NCBI GenBank assembly: GCA_964626885.1
Contig: CAZVJA010000225.1
Span: 1-8,324, forward strand
Source: CAZVJA01 sp964626885
GTDB taxonomy: Bacteria > Planctomycetota > Planctomycetia > Planctomycetales > Planctomycetaceae
Direction: 5' to 3'
DNA length: 8,324 bases
Under the pieces are notes generated by a model. That model saw only the letters and a program-made list of their open reading frames with translations. It searched no databases and was not told the DNA's origin. Shown piece after piece: positions 6,519 to 8,324 of the stretch; the first letter of the stretch is position 1; every line of letters starts with the position of its first letter. The position numbers and the translations under genes are program-made.

Positions 6519-6577
6519 CGTCCGCCAACAGGGAACAATCCCTCGGCCCCGGCGGACGTCCCTTCAGTCTAAGGGAC
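6519..6577 (-). repeat. Tandem stem-loops after galE (nested hairpin plus second hairpin)
   Basis: Outer arms CGTCCGCC (6519-6526) and GGCGGACG (6551-6558) are perfect 8-base complements. Nested within them is AGGGA-N4-TCCCT (6530-6543), a perfect 5-base-pair stem. Directly next to it is GTCCCTT-N6-AAGGGAC (6558-6577), a perfect 7-base-pair stem sharing one base with the outer arm. On the minus strand this begins 33 bases after the galE stop and ends about 198 bases before the co-polymerase ATG. No T-tract follows, so a classical intrinsic terminator is unlikely. A structured leader, a factor-dependent terminator or a protein-binding site are all possible. Confidence 0.5.
6531..6544. promoter_or_regulatory. 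Shared dyad motif GGGAACAATCCCTC (copy upstream of the co-polymerase)
   Basis: This is the second copy of the 14-base motif found upstream of the OPX gene, identical at 13 positions. Here the dyad is longer (AGGGA-N4-TCCCT) and forms the inner stem of a larger hairpin. It is 209 bases before the co-polymerase start. It has the same orientation relative to the downstream gene as the other copy. Confidence 0.4.
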
Positions 6578-6609
6578 TCTTCCCCCAATGTAAACGATTT
6601 CAGCGTGAT

Positions 6610-7605
6610 TCAGGGGCGGTCCGCATAACCCAGGGGATGCCTGCAAAACCAGTGCCAGGCGCTGGCAACGATCTCGTCTAATTCCACAATCTTCGCCCCC
6701 CAGCCAAGTTCCCGCCGGATTTTGTCGGCATTTGCATAGAGCATCGCAGGGTCGCCCGGGCGACGTTCCCCCACGATGGCCGGAATGGGGTGCCCTGTCA
6801 CTTTCCTAGCCGCCTCGATCACCTCCCTCACGGAGTGCCCTCGGCCGATGCCAAGATTGTAGATTCTGGCATCTCCGGGCTGGAGAGCCTGCATGGCGAC
6901 CCGGTGGGCGTCACACAAATCGTCGACATGGATGTAATCGCGAATGCAGGTTCCGTCGGGGGTGGAGTAGTCCTCGCCGAAGATTGTCACCCGCTCGCGC
7001 TGCCCGAGCGCCACTTGCAGCAGGATCGGAATCAGGTGGGTTTCGGGATCGTGATCTTCTCCCAGGCTGCCGTCGGCCGCGCACCCCGCGACATTGAAGT
7101 AGCGCAGCGCCGCAAAGCTGAATTCCGGATCGGCTGCGACTTCATCCAGGAGCACCCGCTCCACGAACAGCTTCGACCATCCATACGGGTTGATGGGAGC
7201 CTGCGGCGTTGTTTCGATGATCGGCAAGTTCTCCGGGTTGCCAATTGTGGCGCAAGTGGAACTGAAGATGATCTTCCTCACCCGAGCATCGCGCATCGCT
7301 TCCAACAACCGCACCGAGCCAGCCGTGTTGTTCGCGTAATACAGCAACGGGTTTGCGACGGATTCGCCGACGTTGGCGAACGCCGCGAAGTGCATCACGC
7401 AGGAAACATGATGTTCGCGGAGAATCTCAATCAGGCGCGGTTTATCGGCGATGTCGACAGGATAGAACGGCACTCCCTCCGGGACGGCTGCCCTGTGGCC
7501 GCGCGACAAATTGTCGACAACAACGACGACGTGTCCCGTGGAGCGAAGATGCCGCACCGCATGCGACCCGATGTACCCCGCGCCACCTGTGACAAGAATA
7601 CTCAT
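6610..7605 (-). CDS. galE: UDP-glucose 4-epimerase
   Basis: A 331-residue cytoplasmic enzyme, the usual length, that interconverts UDP-glucose and UDP-galactose through an NAD-bound 4-keto intermediate. It begins MSILVTGGAGYIGSH: the NAD-binding GxxGxxG (residues 7-13) is right at the start, which fixes the ATG at 7605 and rules out a longer in-frame reading up to 7713. Asp31 in DNLSRGH fits the cofactor ribose contact. SST at 115-117 and Tyr141-x3-Lys145 (NPYGWSK) form the short-chain dehydrogenase/reductase catalytic set. RYFNVAGC (168-175), YSTPDGTCIRDYIHVDDL (213-230) and RRPGDP (281-286) are substrate-domain motifs typical of GalE. One oddity is Ile121 in SSTCATIG, where Tyr is usual. 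A GGGGAGG 13 bases before the ATG is a distant ribosome site. It follows the M24 peptidase gene by 34 bases, so the two are probably cotranscribed, and it plausibly feeds precursor to the downstream polysaccharide genes. Confidence 0.97.
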   Translation of the reverse strand: MSILVTGGAGYIGSHAVRHLRSTGHVVVVVDNLSRGHRAAVPEGVPFYPVDIADKPRLIEILREHHVSCVMHFAAFANVGESVANPLLYYANNTAGSVRLLEAMRDARVRKIIFSSTCATIGNPENLPIIETTPQAPINPYGWSKLFVERVLLDEVAADPEFSFAALRYFNVAGCAADGSLGEDHDPETHLIPILLQVALGQRERVTIFGEDYSTPDGTCIRDYIHVDDLCDAHRVAMQALQPGDARIYNLGIGRGHSVREVIEAARKVTGHPIPAIVGERRPGDPAMLYANADKIRRELGWGAKIVELDEIVASAWHWFCRHPLGYADRP

Positions 7606-7639
7606 CCCGGACAGCCAACCTCCCCGACGTTTCACGCTA

Positions 7640-8324
7640 TCAGAACCGCTCCAGAATCGGAACCACCGACTTCTGTGGCGGGCCGCCAGTGACGTGAACG
7701 TCACCCTTACCATCGATGAACACGTTCACTTCGCTGCGGATTCCGAATTCCTCGAGATAGATCCCCGGCTCGATGGAGAAGCAGGTGCGGCGCAACAAAA
7801 GGCGGTCGTCATGCGTTTCAAGATTGTCGATATTCGCGCCGTTGCCATGCGTTTCCCGGCCGATGCTGTGCCCGGTGCGATGCACGAACCTGTCGCCGTA
7901 GCCAGCCTGTTCGATGACCTGGCGGGCGGCATCGTCCACCTCCCACCCTTGGAGCGCGCGTCCGGCCCCGAAGGCGTCTTGAACACACGCAATCGCGGCA
8001 TCGCGCGCCGCCGCGACGATCACGAACACTTTCTCAAATTGCTCGGGTACGGTTTTCCCGACGTAGCCGACCCGGGTGAGATCGCTGTAGACTCCGTCCG
8101 CGTGGTCGACCTTTCCCCACAGATCGATCAGTACGAAATCGTTTTCGCGGATGGTCGTCGTTGTACCCTCGCCGGTTTCGTAGTGTGGATTGCCGCTATT
8201 GGGACCCACCGCCACGATCGGCGGGTGATACGTCACCAAGCCATGATCCGCGAAGTGATCGAGAATCACTTTTTGCACCGCCAACTCTTCGACGCCGCCG
8301 GACCGGCGGATTTGTTCCGCGATA
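7640..8324 (-). CDS. M24 metallopeptidase, Xaa-Pro aminopeptidase/dipeptidase type (partial, N-terminus beyond right edge)
   Basis: The last 227 residues of a two-metal 'pita-bread' peptidase that removes N-terminal residues next to proline. The frame stays open to the right edge, so the true start and the N-terminal domain are outside the window; an in-frame TTG at 8284 is not a start. Counting from the first visible full codon, the five metal ligands are all present: Asp67 (LIDLWG), Asp81 (YSDLTR), His152 (RTGHSIG), Glu185 (SIEPGIY) and Glu198 (IRSEVNV). The PIVAVGPNSGNPHY segment with its His and the GRETHGNGANIDNLE stretch are also family hallmarks. The two Asp ligands are 14 residues apart and not the more common 11, with extra residues in KVDHADG; I believe this DLWGK type occurs in a known M24 subgroup. 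The domain looks complete and active. No link to polysaccharide synthesis is apparent; it is probably a housekeeping neighbour sharing a transcript with galE. Confidence 0.95.
   Translation of the reverse strand, partial: IAEQIRRSGGVEELAVQKVILDHFADHGLVTYHPPIVAVGPNSGNPHYETGEGTTTTIRENDFVLIDLWGKVDHADGVYSDLTRVGYVGKTVPEQFEKVFVIVAAARDAAIACVQDAFGAGRALQGWEVDDAARQVIEQAGYGDRFVHRTGHSIGRETHGNGANIDNLETHDDRLLLRRTCFSIEPGIYLEEFGIRSEVNVFIDGKGDVHVTGGPPQKSVVPILERF

Larger units (their letters stand above)
6322..6609. other. Intergenic region between galE and the co-polymerase gene
   Basis: The 288 bases contain no supported gene. The galE-proximal third is dominated by inverted repeats (6519-6577) that include a copy of the shared 14-base dyad motif. 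The rest, up to the co-polymerase ribosome site, is unstructured to the eye. A TTGACG on the minus strand (6415-6410) could be a -35 element but has no matching -10 at 16-18 bases. A promoter for the exopolysaccharide genes is likely somewhere here, but I cannot place it. Confidence 0.5.

Noticed and set aside
6790..7692. 300-codon plus-strand frame antisense to galE, and similar ones at 1970-2656 and 4066-5397
   Set aside because: These are shadows caused by high-GC codon use on the opposite strand. The minus-strand genes carry complete family motifs; the plus frames carry none.
1..8324. Defence system, CRISPR array, insertion sequence or phage genes
   Set aside because: No regularly spaced repeats, transposase, integrase, nuclease or terminal inverted repeats were found; the gene content is a consistent exopolysaccharide locus with two metabolic neighbours.

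Overview
The window is a stretch of high-GC bacterial chromosome in which every supported gene lies on the minus strand, so the cluster is transcribed from right to left. It most resembles a member of the Planctomycetota. The clues are two small secreted proteins of types I associate with that phylum (a short protein with SPYLNLL and YYNLVRP blocks, and a Tyr/Cys/Pro-rich secreted protein with a GYHATSWR segment) and the style of the polysaccharide export protein. This assignment rests on remembered family features and not on a database search.

Layout in transcription order: (1) 8324-7640, the C-terminal part of an M24 metallopeptidase (Xaa-Pro aminopeptidase/dipeptidase type), cut by the right edge; (2) 7605-6610, galE, UDP-glucose 4-epimerase; (3) a 288-base gap with strong inverted repeats; (4) 6321-4096, a Wzz/GumC-type polysaccharide co-polymerase fused to a BY-kinase-like domain that has lost its ATP-binding motifs; (5) 3991-2798, a membrane family-2 glycosyltransferase; (6) a 294-base gap with hairpins and a sequence motif shared with the first gap; (7) 2503-1385, an outer-membrane polysaccharide export (OPX/Wza-type) lipoprotein; (8) 1201-785, a small secreted protein; (9) 720-1, a secreted Cys-containing, Pro-rich protein cut by the left edge.

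Together these look like part of an exopolysaccharide locus. GalE supplies UDP-galactose/UDP-glucose type precursors, the glycosyltransferase adds sugars at the inner membrane, the co-polymerase spans the periplasm with a long helical hairpin, and the OPX lipoprotein provides the exit through the outer membrane. The two secreted proteins downstream are codirectional and could be envelope or matrix components, but that link is positional only. No polymerase, flippase or regulator gene is inside the window.

The points most worth following are the degenerate (pseudokinase) cytoplasmic domain of the co-polymerase, and a 14-base dyad motif, GGGAACARTCCCTC, that appears once upstream of the co-polymerase and once upstream of the OPX gene, in both cases beside or within predicted RNA stem-loops. 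I found no tRNA, rRNA, CRISPR array, insertion sequence or phage gene. The long plus-strand open frames are antisense shadows of the minus-strand genes.
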